Below, piece after piece: positions 12,622 through 23,414 of a stretch of 64,000 nt of DNA (position 1 is the stretch's first letter; each line of letters opens with the position of its first letter). Below the pieces are notes generated by a model. The model did no database searches, was not told where the DNA came from, and saw nothing but the letters and a program-made list of their open reading frames with translations. The position numbers and the translations under genes were made by a program. The DNA comes from Nemophila menziesii (lineage: Eukaryota; Streptophyta; Magnoliopsida; Boraginales; Hydrophyllaceae): assembly GCA_029959085.1 (NCBI GenBank), contig JARWIR010000008.1, forward strand, positions 6,262,001 to 6,326,000. The letters are read 5' to 3'.

Positions 12622-13747
12622 ATGGAAGGGAAATTTAGAAGGTTCTCAAGGTGCTAAATTATCTTGGCATTCTATCTGCTCTAAGAAAGAAAATGGTGGA
12701 TTAAATATACCAAACCTTGAAGATTTAAATAAGGTGTGTATATTGTCCATTTTTTGGAGAATGTACTCTCAAAAAGATAATTTATGGAGCTCTTGGACTA
12801 AGAATAATAATCTTAATGGAAGGTGTATATGGGGCATTGAATAAAAACAACATCATTCGTGGGTTTGGAAGCAAATGTTAAAAATCAAAGAAATTGCTTA
12901 TAAATTCATAAGACATGAGGTAGAGAATGGTATGGACACATTTATGCTATGGGATAAATGGATTTAAGGCAAAAGTATAGAAGAAACCTTGAATATTGAT
13001 TTGGGTAAACAAAATATTAAGAGTAACAGAACTATTAATGATTTCTATGGAAGAAAGAGGTGGAGACTTCCTCCTTGTATAAGTAAAGCTTTACCAATTA
13101 TTCAAAATATTAAGCTAACTGACAAGTCTGATAAAATTATCTGGGAGCATAATATTAAACAAAAGTTTTCATTTAAAAAACCTTGTCAAGTATTAGTGAA
13201 GCTAAAGAGTATGTTGACTGGAGTAAAGTTGTTTGGGACAGGTTTTGTGTTCCAAGATGCTCGTTTATTAGTTGGGTGGCTGCTCAAGATAGGCTCCCAA
13301 CTAAAAATAGAATGTTAAGTTGGGGGTTACAGGTCAATCCTTTGTGTGATTTTTGTCTTAATGGTGGAGAAGATAGGGATCATTTATTCTTATCTTGTTC
13401 ATTTTCTCAGAGAATACTTAAGAATGTTATGAAGATTAGTGGTATACATATTGCAGCCTCGGGTTTTTTGACTTTAATCAAGTCTTTTCTGCTTCTTCAA
13501 AGTAAAGAACATCTAAGTATTGTAAGTTTGATATTTACTTCATATGTGTATTGTATATGGAGTGAACGAATGTGAGAAATCACGGGAGTTTAATGCGCAC
13601 TGAGGAGCAAATGGAAAAGGAGATAAAGATGATGATTTGCTCAAGATTACAAAGTTTTAAACTTAATGGAAAAAGCTCAAAAGAAGTTCTAGAAAAATTA
13701 GTTAGTGGGTCTGTTTAGTAATAGCTAGTGGGCCTCTTGTAATTTTT
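12622..13747 (+). pseudogene. LINE ORF2 fragment in U3, frameshifted, 3'-deleted
   Basis: This is the same insertion as in U2, with the target duplication left copy at 12608-12621. The upstream part stays open to the GIE* stop shared by U2-U5. The zf-RVT part is broken by loss of one A in the A-run near 13180, so its reading frame splits into two overlapping pieces (12989-13318 and 13183-13575). A second A is lost with a G-to-T change at about 13570, giving a premature TGA. The CDFCLNGGEDRDHLFLSC zinc-binding cluster is intact in sequence. It is a dead fragment. Confidence 0.86.
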
Positions 13748-13980
13748 AATGACATGTGTTTTATAAATATGATTGATGGTTATAAATTTAAAATTCGACC
13801 AGCCAATACAGGAGGTAAGTCTTACCGGGTCTTTAAATCCCTAAAAATGATCAATAAAATTAACTTTACTTTTGATGGACTACCTATTCCAAATGATAAC
13901 CTGGCCCACCAACTAGTATTTCCTTAAGAACAAAACACAAACTCATTTATTTAAGACAGAAAAATACAATATTTTAGTAT

Positions 13981-14140
13981 GGGTAATACTTCCATCCAAT
14001 ATTGGATGGTCCAATATTCCTATCACAGCCATTAATTATTTTAGCAAAACATATGTCACTAGATTAATATGTTAGTTACTTTTGCAAGTTTAAAACATGG
14101 GTATGTGTATTAATATCATTCGTGTAGGATCATCCAATAT
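13981..14140 (-). mobile_element. 160-bp MITE-like insertion private to U3
   Basis: U3 alone has 160 extra bases splitting TTTTAGTATAATTAC. The pentamer AGTAT is duplicated at 13976-13980 and 14141-14145, as expected for a target-site duplication. Reverse-complemented, the insert aligns along most of its length with the resident sequence downstream of the LINE site in U1, U6, U7, U8 and U9 (AATACACAT, TTTTAAACTT, AAAAGTAACTAAC, TTAATCTA, GGACCATCCAATATTGGATG). It has no coding capacity. Its ends carry related ATATTGGATG / CATCCAATAT segments but not a clean terminal inverted repeat, so the superfamily is unassigned. It differs at many positions from the resident copies, so it probably came from elsewhere in the genome. 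Confidence 0.7.
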
Positions 14141-15390
14141 AGTATAATTACTATAGAAAATTTAAAGGTACGATTGACCAAAGAAATGAATACATTTAAA
14201 AAAAATATTTACTTTTATAAATATTCCAGATCTACCTTCCTCAAACGAAGTTTGAATCCTTCTAGCTTCACGGTGAATTGAAGGTGCTGAATTCTTCTCT
14301 ATCCTCTCTGACATCACTTCCATTGCCTGTATACATTATAGGTATCGTTAAACACTTTATTCAGTTTTAAATATTATATGTATATCCATTATATTTCTGT
14401 TAGGAATATCCGATTAGGTTAATGTAATTTGGCTAATTACCAATTAATTTTTAAGTATTTGAGTATATGTTAATTCAATTTTTGAAATTATCATAAATCT
14501 ATGCAAGTTTATTTTTTTTCTTAATAATTAAAAAATAAATCTAATAAAATACTAAGAGAATAATAACTTGATAATTCTCAGATGCGATTTAATTTTGAAA
14601 TTTAAATATTATTTATTGATAATGTTTAAATATACTTTTGTGTTTTCTCACAGATTTATTTTAACATTGAGATTCCTATCAATAATAAATATAATTATCA
14701 ACAAAACAAGGAATGAGATCGTTGATCATGATATTTCACACAACTATAAACAATTCATAATTGTTTCGTGGTAAGATCCAATTACTAAATTAAATTCGAT
14801 AGGTTATGTTAGTGTTTTGTTTGAAGGGAATATGTATTACTTGATTAAAAGTTTGTCTACTTTCTTTAATTTTACTCTAATTTGGAGTAGGAATTGAAAG
14901 TTTGATGGCATCCTTCTATTTTTTTGATAAATGAAACTCTCTGGGATCCTGTTCATAACGACACAATATGCACTCTAGTGCTTGTTCAATTAAACTTTCA
15001 TACTCAACCCCTTCCAAGATTATTTGCAGTGGCTGGCACATGATTTTATCTCTTTTTTCTTTGTTGCATATGATGAGGACATTGACTACTAAATCTTGGT
15101 AGTTTCTCTAGTGGACAATTTCAACAACATAAAATTGATGAACTACTTTTTGTTGTTTTTATATCTAATAAAATAGATGATATATTAAAATGTCTACATT
15201 TTTTATTTTTATTTTAAAATATTTCTGGTTTATGAAATTATATCTGATTAAATCAATGTAATGATTAATGGGATAGATAATATACGTGGCAGTAGAGAAG
15301 ATACGTGGAAGTCCAAGAATTATCCAATGCAACGTGGAAGCCCAAGAAGCATAACCGTTCTTCTTCTATTCAACTTTACCGTTAGTACAT

Positions 15391-15406
15391 GATCTATATA
15401 TAGATC
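15391..15406 (+). promoter_or_regulatory. TATA-box palindrome in LTR1
   Basis: GATCTATATATAGATC is a perfect 16-bp palindrome holding a TATATATA core, about 137 bp before the AATAAA signal. It is the likely core promoter of the element. The same motif lies in LTR2 at 16473-16488 and in LTR3 at 16795-16810. Confidence 0.65.
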
Positions 15407-15527
15407 CATATGAAGACAATAAAGACATCCAGAAAAGAAATATTGTCTTTAATTTTAGTTTATTTAGTTTAATTAGTATTTTATATTCCTGTAATTCATC
15501 ATTATCCTTGTATATACATTATCCATC

Positions 15528-15533
15528 AATAAA
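15528..15533 (+). terminator. Poly(A) signal AATAAA in LTR1
   Basis: Canonical AATAAA downstream of the LTR TATA box and about 30 bp before the LTR end. The copy in LTR2 would end the element's own transcript. Confidence 0.5.
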
Positions 15534-15586
15534 ATATGCTTGTTCATCAAAAATCATTACAAATTTGGTGCTTTCATTGAGAGGCT

Positions 15587-16474
15587 ATGGCAGATGGTAT
15601 TCGACTCCCGTTGATGAATGAGGCCTTCAAAATATTTCAAGATGAAACGGCCAGGAAAATCACATCAATTGATTGCAGACTCACAAACCTAGAAAACAAA
15701 GTTGGAATATTGCAAAATACAATTGAATCATTTTGTATGTTACTCCAAAAAAGGTATGATCGAATTAATATGTCAGATACAAACTATTATGTGTTTTCGC
15801 AAAATGGTTCTTCCACTATCCAAAATATTTGTGATAAAATTCAAGTGACGGATCCACAAGTCAAGTCAATTTATCTAGAGAAAAGTTCATGTTCATCAAG
15901 CAGCAATTCATCAAATGTTTTTTCACATGATTCTTACTCACCAACAAATGTTTGTTCTACGGTGGCGGCGCCTAGATTTGTACATAGCCCTCACAATATT
16001 TTGGAGAATCAAGTGACTTTGGTACCTTTTGTTAAAAAGAATGAACAATCATTGGAAAATCAAGAAACTGTTGTACCTCTTGTTAAAAAGAATGAACAAT
16101 CTGGTGAAGGCAAGCAATCCAACAATTATATGAACAGAATGTTGGAAAATAATTTATCCAGGAGTTATGATGGATATGCAGATCAAATATATAAAATAAT
16201 TCATCCTTCAAAAAAGTCTCTGGGTACAGTATTGATGTTTTCAGTGTTTCTTCTTTTGTACGATAAATTTGAGAAATGTATGAAAATATTTATTGACCTG
16301 AACCTTGAGGACAAGGTTCTTCCTGAAGGAGATGGTGATGTAATGATTAATGGGATAGATAATATACGTGGCAGTAGAGAAGATACGTGGAAGTCCAAGA
16401 ATTATCCAATGCAACGTGGAAGCCCAAGAAGCATAACCGTTCTTCTTCTATTCAACTTTACCGTTAGTACATGA
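15587..16474 (+). CDS. Gag-like protein of the non-autonomous LTR element
   Basis: A 295-codon ORF with ATG 25 bp after LTR1. The first ~60 residues (MADGIRLPLMNEAFKIFQDE, then ITSIDCRLTNLENKVGILQN) look like the amphipathic, coiled-coil N-terminus of Ty3/gypsy-type Gag proteins. A serine-rich linker follows (around residues 103-117). Then comes a 17-residue tandem repeat (ENQVTLVPFVKKNEQS / ENQETVVPLVKKNEQS), coded by a 51-bp direct repeat at 16001-16102. A hydrophobic stretch (GTVLMFSVFLLLYD) lies near residue 210. No CCHC zinc knuckle, protease, RT or integrase is seen. The last ~45 codons read into LTR2 from 16339, so the natural product has an LTR-coded tail unless transcription ends earlier. 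It may be functional in packaging, or simply still open because it is young. The family assignment is by pattern only. Confidence 0.6.
   Translation: MADGIRLPLMNEAFKIFQDETARKITSIDCRLTNLENKVGILQNTIESFCMLLQKRYDRINMSDTNYYVFSQNGSSTIQNICDKIQVTDPQVKSIYLEKSSCSSSSNSSNVFSHDSYSPTNVCSTVAAPRFVHSPHNILENQVTLVPFVKKNEQSLENQETVVPLVKKNEQSGEGKQSNNYMNRMLENNLSRSYDGYADQIYKIIHPSKKSLGTVLMFSVFLLLYDKFEKCMKIFIDLNLEDKVLPEGDGDVMINGIDNIRGSREDTWKSKNYPMQRGSPRSITVLLLFNFTVST
16325..16338 (+). other. Polypurine tract before LTR2
   Basis: GAAGGAGATGGTGA lies directly before the TGTAATGATT start of LTR2. It is the expected primer site for plus-strand DNA synthesis and fixes the element orientation as plus. Confidence 0.6.
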
Positions 16475-16637
16475 TCTATATATAGATCCATATGAAGACA
16501 ATAAAGACATCCAGAAAAGAAATATTGTCTTTAATTTTAGTTTATTTAGTTTAATTAGTATTTTATATTCCTGTAATTCATCATTATCCTTGTATATACA
16601 TTATCCATCAATAAAATATGCTTGTTCATCAAAAATC
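16339..16637 (+). repeat. LTR2 of the composite element (lacks last 6 bp)
   Basis: 299 bp, apparently identical to LTR1 over that length. It stops at CAAAAATC, missing the terminal ATTACA, and is joined through two T residues to the inverted LTR3. Confidence 0.9.
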
Positions 16638-16639
16638 TT

Positions 16640-16944
16640 TGTAATGATTTTTGATGAACAAGCATATTTTATTGATGGATAATGTATATACAAGGATAAT
16701 GATGAATTACAGGAATATAAAATACTAATTAAACTAAATAAACTAAAATTAAAGACAATATTTCTTTTCTGGATGTCTTTATTGTCTTCATATGGATCTA
16801 TATATAGATCATGTACTAACGGTAAAGTTGAATAGAAGAAGAACGGTTATGCTTCTTGGGCTTCCACGTTGCATTGGATAATTCTTGGACTTCCACGTAT
16901 CTTCTCTACTGCCACGTATATTATCTATCCCATTAATCATTACA
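16640..16944 (-). repeat. LTR3, complete but inverted
   Basis: A full 305-bp LTR in reverse orientation, apparently identical to LTR1. Its U5 end faces the U5 end of LTR2, and its U3 end abuts the right target duplication. Its promoter would fire leftward, toward LTR2 and the gag-like ORF. Confidence 0.92.
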
Positions 16945-16956
16945 ATCAACAGGTAT

Positions 16957-17380
16957 TTACATATGTGGGCCTGAAGAAGCATAAAGTAGCTGAAAAAGGA
17001 GGTGTCTGTTTCTAACAAGAAGCAGAAAAAATCCATCCATCATAATAGGGGAAATTGGGCTCGGAATCGGAGAGTATTGACCATATCCCATTGATCCATC
17101 AAATCCATGACCCGGATAAAACATTGATGAAGTATCGTTATACATTGGCTGTGAATAAAATCAAACACCATAGGAGCGTGATACTAACCACCATAGTAAA
17201 TCCCTGGGTCCTTTGGAGTATAAGCATTGTATGGGTAAGTGGCGGTTAGAAGAGATCCACTTGAATCTGAATCAACAGCGAGATCTTTGACATTTGTAGG
17301 GGCACTTGAGATGGTTACAACAGAAGGTGGATTCAGAAGCACGGCCCTTTCATCCTTAGGAATAGCAGCGTGAAAATAGA
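16957..17380 (-). pseudogene. ECT N-terminal exon fragments, U3 copy
   Basis: Same blocks, with GYDG changed to GFDG. The composite LTR insertion ends only a few bases away (target duplication 16945-16949), so transcripts started in its inverted LTR3 would run away from this fragment. LTR1 or LTR2 transcripts that read through would be antisense to it. Confidence 0.6.
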
Positions 17381-20300
17381 TTGTAAATATTAGAGTTTTA
17401 AAGCAGATCTGAACACTAAACTGAGAAAAAGATAAATAATTGCTCTTAATTTACCCGATCTATCCCATTTTGTAATTCGACAACTTTCTCGACTGCAAAT
17501 AGTTATAAATAAATATGTTAGTTCGAGTTTAGGTGCAAGATTTGATTTTCATAGAAAATAAACATGGAAGATCGAAAACCTAAACTCAAAATCTAACGAT
17601 CTACATGTAAGAAAAATTAACAAACAAAAAAATACAAGAAATACCCAAACATTACGGTTTGTCACCCAGAATCGCGTCAACACACAGATCTTAATTTAGA
17701 ATCCCTACTCGGTATGGTTGTTGTTCTAGAGCTTGCACGAACCATGGATCATATACTATTTGGAGTTGAGCATTCCCTCCTGGTGGACGTTGAATTGATG
17801 GATTCTCAACTTCTTGATTAAGTGGGATTACAAGTTCTCATCTTCATTAACCTCCACATGTTATTACGTAAATAGGGCATCTCCACTTTCTACCTAATAT
17901 TATGTCACATAAATGCATTTATTATAAAAAAAGGGAGACATCAATATATATTCTCCTCAGTCTTTTACCCCAATACTAAATTTTTTGTTAGACTTCCATT
18001 AGGAAGCACACCTCATCATGGTCATATGACCCTTGAATGATTTTAGCTCATCAAGTTCTTCAAGAGGCAAATCCGGCTTGGGAAACTATCCATAAAAGAA
18101 TCAAAGTTTCACCGTTTGAGGGTTTACATTGGGTAAGAGTTTCACGCTCTATCACTTCTTGTATACGATACAGGAGAACGTATATTCTACCTCTACAATT
18201 CAATGATGTTTATAATAACCTCAATGGTAGGTGGAATGGAAAATGAAAGTGCATAGAAAGTGATGAAGACTTATGATAGTAGTGATAGAAAAATCCTACA
18301 AAAAGATTAAATCGATTTATATTAAATCTAACATAATCAAGCACTAGGTTACCTCTCATGGGAATTTATGTCTTAGAAATTATGGGATTTACATGCTTAT
18401 ATATGCAAATGATTTGTACAAGATGATACCAGTACGAGTATAATACCCTAAACGTGAGGTCAGCAACATGATAACACAAATTTTTCATGGATGTTGTATT
18501 ACATGAACTCTTTATATGATACAAACACCTTAAAATTGAATGAGAACTGAATCTGTGTTTTTAGATTTGTTAGTCAAAACTAACTTTGTTAGTTAATATT
18601 TCGTATAATGACTAATTTTTATCGGAAACTCATTATGTTGGTTTGACTTCGTTTAATGAATTATATTTGTGGAATATTTTGTTTGTGCTCAGTTATTTGT
18701 GAATAAAATGACCAAATTGTATGAATTTAATGATAAATTTTAAATTTTAAATTTTGGTGGGAAAAATCCTACCGAAAGTAGTATGTTATACGATAAGCCA
18801 TGGGATTGAAGTTCAAATGCATTAACATATGTTTTATTTGGAGCATTATTAATTCACTTCAAAACTCGAAAAATAAATGAAATCTTATGAAAAATAGAAG
18901 ATTAAAACAATACAAAGCTTTAAATGACATTAACAGTTATTGTGGGATAAAGTACACTAAATGTAGTTATTTTGCAAAAATGCTAAGGATTGAAATTATG
19001 TACATTTAATTGTTACATGATCTAAATTCATAATACACATACCAAAACAAGTACACCGTGCAGTTTTGATATAAAGTCTCTCATCAATATTATCGGTTTA
19101 CTCGTATACTTACCAAGCACAGCATGCAGTTTTCTTCTTGTTGTAGTAAACACATACCCTGGAAGTGTTATTATGACTAAATTCTAAATTATAACAAGAT
19201 GCACATGCATTCTTTGCAAAAGCGCATATGATTTTTTCACACTAGTTGATTACAAACAAGTTCATAAAATAAATCTGTAGTACTTGAATATCCCATGTTG
19301 GAAGAAGATGTACAAACTTAAAAACTAAGGCCAATAACATGTGATTTGCAAATAGGATTCCCTGGGGTGCTCAACTTACCAGGTAATAGTATCAAAAGTT
19401 GTCTTAGTAACCAGTATACTTTTACAACGAGTATCGTAAGAATAACAATGTTATACAATTTCATGACAAAAATCTGGTCATCTTTCAATTACAAAATTCT
19501 AGATAGTTCTTGGGGATTGAATTTATTATGATCATCCTTTATAAATTCTACCAACACTGTATATATATTGACAATAAAAAAAATTAAACAACAAGCCAAA
19601 GAAAAACTCTCGATGAATGATAAACTAACATATCGCCTATAAACAAACAAAATGGTAATAGATAAAAAATATTAAAACTAATAAAAACAATATGGTAGCG
19701 TTAAAAATTCAATTTGGTTAAAAATTACCCGCCAAACTAAAATAAGGTACTTAACCTAATATTATAGCTTTATGAGATAAAAATATACTTAATACACTAG
19801 GAAAACGTAATTAAAGATTAAGATGTAATCCGAATATATGACATACGAAAAGAAAAGAAGCATAAACTATTAGAACATGGAATTGAGTAAAAAAAGATAA
19901 ACTCCTGACTATATACTACAATTTAGGCAATAATAGGTATGATCAATAAAATATTGTTTGAGTAACAATTGAACTGTTAATCTACAAAACAATGGTTTAT
20001 TCTAACACTACATTAGTGATTATATTCATAAATCAATTATGTACAAAGTTAATAACAAATCCAGTGTGATATAATACATGAAAAAAAGAATTGAAGGATT
20101 TGATCGCTGAAGAATTTTTGAATTTTTGTAGTAATCGTGTAGCTGTTGAAATTAAATTTAAAATTTAGATATAAAAAAATCACGTATAATTTAATGGAGA
20201 AAATTATATGATCAAAACTATAGTTTATTCATTACTGTAACACATGTGACAAGGAAAAATATGAAATTCAACAATAATTATTTAGTTGAAGTTAGTTTTA

Positions 20301-20543
20301 ACGATGATATAATAACTAGTGGAAGAGATATCAAGTTGATTTAAAGATTTTTTGGATCAATATTCTGGAAAAAAAAATATAAGAGAGTTATGAGTAACTT
20401 AACATCTGAATATGAGCAAATTCGTTTCCAGGCTTTAATTTCAAAATGACTATTTCTAGGCCAAAAATATTCTAAATGATTATTTTGAATATCTTTGACT
20501 ACGCCATCAAAAATAATTGTTTTGGCCTAAAATTGGTTAATTT

Positions 20544-21670
20544 ATGGAAGGGAAATTTAGAAGGTTCTCAAGGTGCTAAAATATCTTGGCATTCTATCTG
20601 CTCTAAGAAAGAAAATGGTGGATTAAATATACCAAACCTTGAAGATTTAAATAAGGTGTGTATATTGTCCATTTTTTGGAGAATGTACTCTCAAAAAGAT
20701 AATTTATGGAGCTCTTGGACTAAGAATAATAATCTTAATGGAAGGTGTATATGGGGCATTGAATAAAAACAATATCATTCGTGGGTTTGGAAGCAAATGT
20801 TAAAAATCAAAGAAATTGCTTATAAATTCATAAGACATGAGGTAGAGAATGGTATGGACACATTTATGCTATGGGATAAATGGATTTAAGGCAAAAGTAT
20901 AGAAGAAACCTTGAATATTGATTTGGGTAAACAAAATATTAAGAGTAACAGAACTATTAATGATTTCTATGGAAGAAATAGGTGGAGACTTCCTCCTTGT
21001 ATAAGTAAAGCTTTACCAATTATTCAAAATATTAAGCTAACTGACAAGTCTGATAAAATTATCTGGGAGCATAATATTAAACAAAAGTTTTCATTTAAAA
21101 AAACCTTGTCAAGTATTAGTGAAGCTAAAGACTATGTTGACTGGAGTAAAGTTGTTTGGGACAGGTTTTGTGTTCCAAGATGCTCGTTTATTACTTGGGT
21201 GGCTGCTCAAGATAGGCTCCCAACTAAAAATAGAATGTTAAGTTGGGGGTTACAGGTCAATCCTTTGTGTGATTTCTGTCTTAATGGTGGAGAAGATAGG
21301 GATCATTTATTCTTATCTTGTTCATTTTCTCAGAGAATACTTAAGAATGTTATGAAGATTAGTGGTATACATATTGCAGCCTCGGGTTTTTTGACTTTAA
21401 TCAAGTCTTTTCTGCTTCTTCAAAGTAAAGAACATCTAAGTATTGTAAGTTTGATATTTACTTCATATGTGTATTGTATATGGAGTGACCGAAATGGGAG
21501 AAATCACGGGAGTTTAATGCGCACTGAGGAGCAAATGGAAAAGGAGATAAAGATGATGATTTGCTCGAGATTACAAAGTTTTAAACTTAAGGGAAAAAGC
21601 TCAAAAGAAGTTCTAGAAAAATTAGTTAGTGGGTCTGTTTAGTAATAGCTAGTGGGCCTCTTGTAATTTT
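20544..21670 (+). pseudogene. LINE ORF2 fragment in U4, 3'-deleted
   Basis: Same insertion; the left target-duplication copy at 20530-20543 has one change (GGTTAATTT). The upstream part is open to the shared GIE* stop near 20765. The zf-RVT part is open for 243 codons (20911-21642) with the full CxxC...H...C cluster (CDFCLNGGEDRDHLFLSC) and the conserved WxxAxxRLPTK region. This is the best-preserved zf-RVT frame in the array, but it is cut off from the upstream frame by the stops and lacks RT and endonuclease. The open frame is more likely due to youth than to selection. Confidence 0.86.
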
Positions 21671-22990
21671 TAATGACATGTGTTTTATAAATATGATTGA
21701 TGGTTATAAATTTAAAATTCGGGTCTTTAAATCCCTAAAAATGATCAATAAAATTAACTTTACTTTTGATGGACTACCTATTACAAATGATAACCTAGCC
21801 CACCAACTAGTATTTCCTTAAGAACAAAATACAAACTCATTTATTTAAGACAGAAAAATACAATATTTTAGTATAATTTCAATAGAAAATTTAAATGTAC
21901 GATTGACCAAAGAAATGAATACATTTAAAATAAAATATTTATTTTTATAAATATTCCAGATCTACCTTCCTCAAACGAAGTTTGAATCCTTCTAGCTTCA
22001 CGGTGAATTGAAGGTGCTGAATTCTTCTCTATCCTCTCTGACATCACTTCCATTGCCTGTATACATTATAGGTATCGTTAAACACTTTATTCAGTTTTAA
22101 ATATTATATGTATATCCATTATATTTCTTTTAGGAATATCCGATTAGGTTAATGTAATTTGACTAATTACCAATTACTTTTTAAGTATTTGAGTATATGT
22201 TAATTCAATTTTTGAAATTATCATAAATCTATGCAAGTTTATTTTTTTTCTTAATAATTAAAAAATAAATCTAATAAAATACTAAGAGAATAATAATTTG
22301 ATAATTCTCAGATGCGATTTAATTTTAAAATTTAAATATTATTTATTGATAATGTTTAAATATACTTTTGTGTTTTCTCACAGATTTATTTTAACATTGA
22401 GATTCCTATCAATAATAAATATAATTATCAACAAAACAAGGAATGAGATCGTTGATCATGATATTTCACACAACTATAAACAATTCATAATTGTTTCGTG
22501 GTAAGATCTAATTACTAAATTAAATTCGATAGGTTATGTTAGTGTTTTGTTTGAAGGGAATATGTATTACTTGATTAAAAGTTTGTCTACTTTCTTTAAT
22601 TTTACTCTAATTTGGAGTAGGAATTGAAAGTTTGATGGCATCCTTCTATTTTTTTGATTGAAACTCTTTGGGATCCTGTTCATAACGACACAATATGCAC
22701 TCTAGTGCTTGTTCAATTAAACTTTCATACTCAACCCCTTCCAAGATTATTTGCAGTGGCTGGCACATGATTTTATCTCTTTTTTCTTTGTTGCATATGA
22801 TGAGGACATTGACTACTAAATCTTGGTAGTTTCTCTAGTGGACAATTTCAACAACATAAAATTGATGAACTACTTTTTGTTGTTTTTATATCTAATAAAA
22901 TAGATGATATATTAAAATGTCTACATGTTTTATTTTTATTTTAAAATATTTCTGGTTTATGAAATTATATCTGATCAAATCAACAGGTAT

Positions 22991-23414
22991 TTACATATGT
23001 GGGCCTGAAGAAGCATAAAGTAGCTGAAAAAGGAGGTGTCTGTTTCTAACAAGAAGCAGAAAAAATCCATCCATCATAATAGGGGAAATTGGGCTCGGAA
23101 TCGGAGAGTATTGACCATATCCCATTGATCCATCATATCCATGACCCGGATAAAACATTGATGAAGTATCGTTATACATTGGCTGTGAATAAAATCAAAC
23201 ACCATAGGAGCGTGATACTAACCACCATAGTAAATCCCTGGGTCCTTTGGAGTATAAGCATTGTATGGGTAAGTGGCGGTAAGAAGAGATCCACTTGAAT
23301 CTGAATCAACAGCGAGATCTTTGACATTTGTAGGGGCACTTGAGATGGTTACAACAGAAGGTGGATTCAGAAGCACGGCCCTTTCATCCTTAGGAATAGC
23401 AGCGTGAAAATAGA
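22991..23414 (-). pseudogene. ECT N-terminal exon fragments, U4 copy
   Basis: Same blocks in the commonest form (MYNDTSSMFYPGHGYDGSMG, IYYGG). There is no stop inside either block, but no YTH domain and no sound splice structure. Confidence 0.6.

Larger units (their letters stand above)
15257..15561 (+). repeat. LTR1 of the composite element
   Basis: 305 bp with perfect 10-bp terminal inverted repeats, TGTAATGATT and AATCATTACA. It contains a TATA-bearing palindrome at 15391-15406 and AATAAA at 15528-15533. It is followed at 15562 by AATTTGGTGCTTTCATTGAG, where a primer binding site is expected; I did not identify the matching tRNA. Confidence 0.92.
15257..16944 (+). mobile_element. Composite non-autonomous LTR element: LTR, gag-like ORF, LTR, inverted LTR
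   Basis: This 1688-bp insertion is found only in U3. It consists of LTR1 (15257-15561), an internal region of 777 bp with one ORF, LTR2 (16339-16637, lacking its last 6 bp), two extra bases, and a complete LTR3 in reverse orientation (16640-16944). The whole block is flanked by one 5-bp target duplication, ATCAA, at 15252-15256 and 16945-16949; other units have a single uninterrupted copy there. Both outer ends are therefore the U3 end (TGTAATGATT) of an LTR. No protease, RT or integrase is encoded, so it must use enzymes from elsewhere. Size and content resemble the non-autonomous TR-GAG/TRIM class; that assignment is inference. The three LTRs look identical by eye, so the insertion is recent. 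Confidence 0.9.
16339..16944. repeat. Long inverted repeat (LTR2/LTR3 hairpin)
   Basis: Arms 16339-16637 and 16646-16944 are complementary over 299 bp around an 8-base loop (TTTGTAAT). A transcript crossing this point would fold into a long perfect hairpin. Confidence 0.9.
11244..19164 (+). repeat. Tandem unit U3 (LINE 3'-deleted, two private insertions)
   Basis: At 7921 bp this is the longest copy. Removing the 160-bp MITE-like insertion (13981-14140), the composite LTR insertion (15257-16944) and their 5-bp target duplications leaves about 6063 bp, which matches U2, U4 and U5. Both insertions therefore came after the unit was duplicated. The LINE fragment lies at 12622-13747 and the ECT exons at 16957-17380 (minus). 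No other supported gene is seen at 11244-12600 or 17400-19164. Confidence 0.93.

Noticed and set aside
16809..17036. 75-codon minus-strand frame running out of LTR3
   Set aside because: It is LTR sequence joined by chance to the ECT fragment; the same residues are the LTR2-coded tail of the gag-like ORF.
18037..18246. 69-codon plus-strand frame in U3 and U4 (MILAHQVLQEANPAW...)
   Set aside because: Exists only where one base change removes a stop (TGACTG to TGAATG); absent in the other units.
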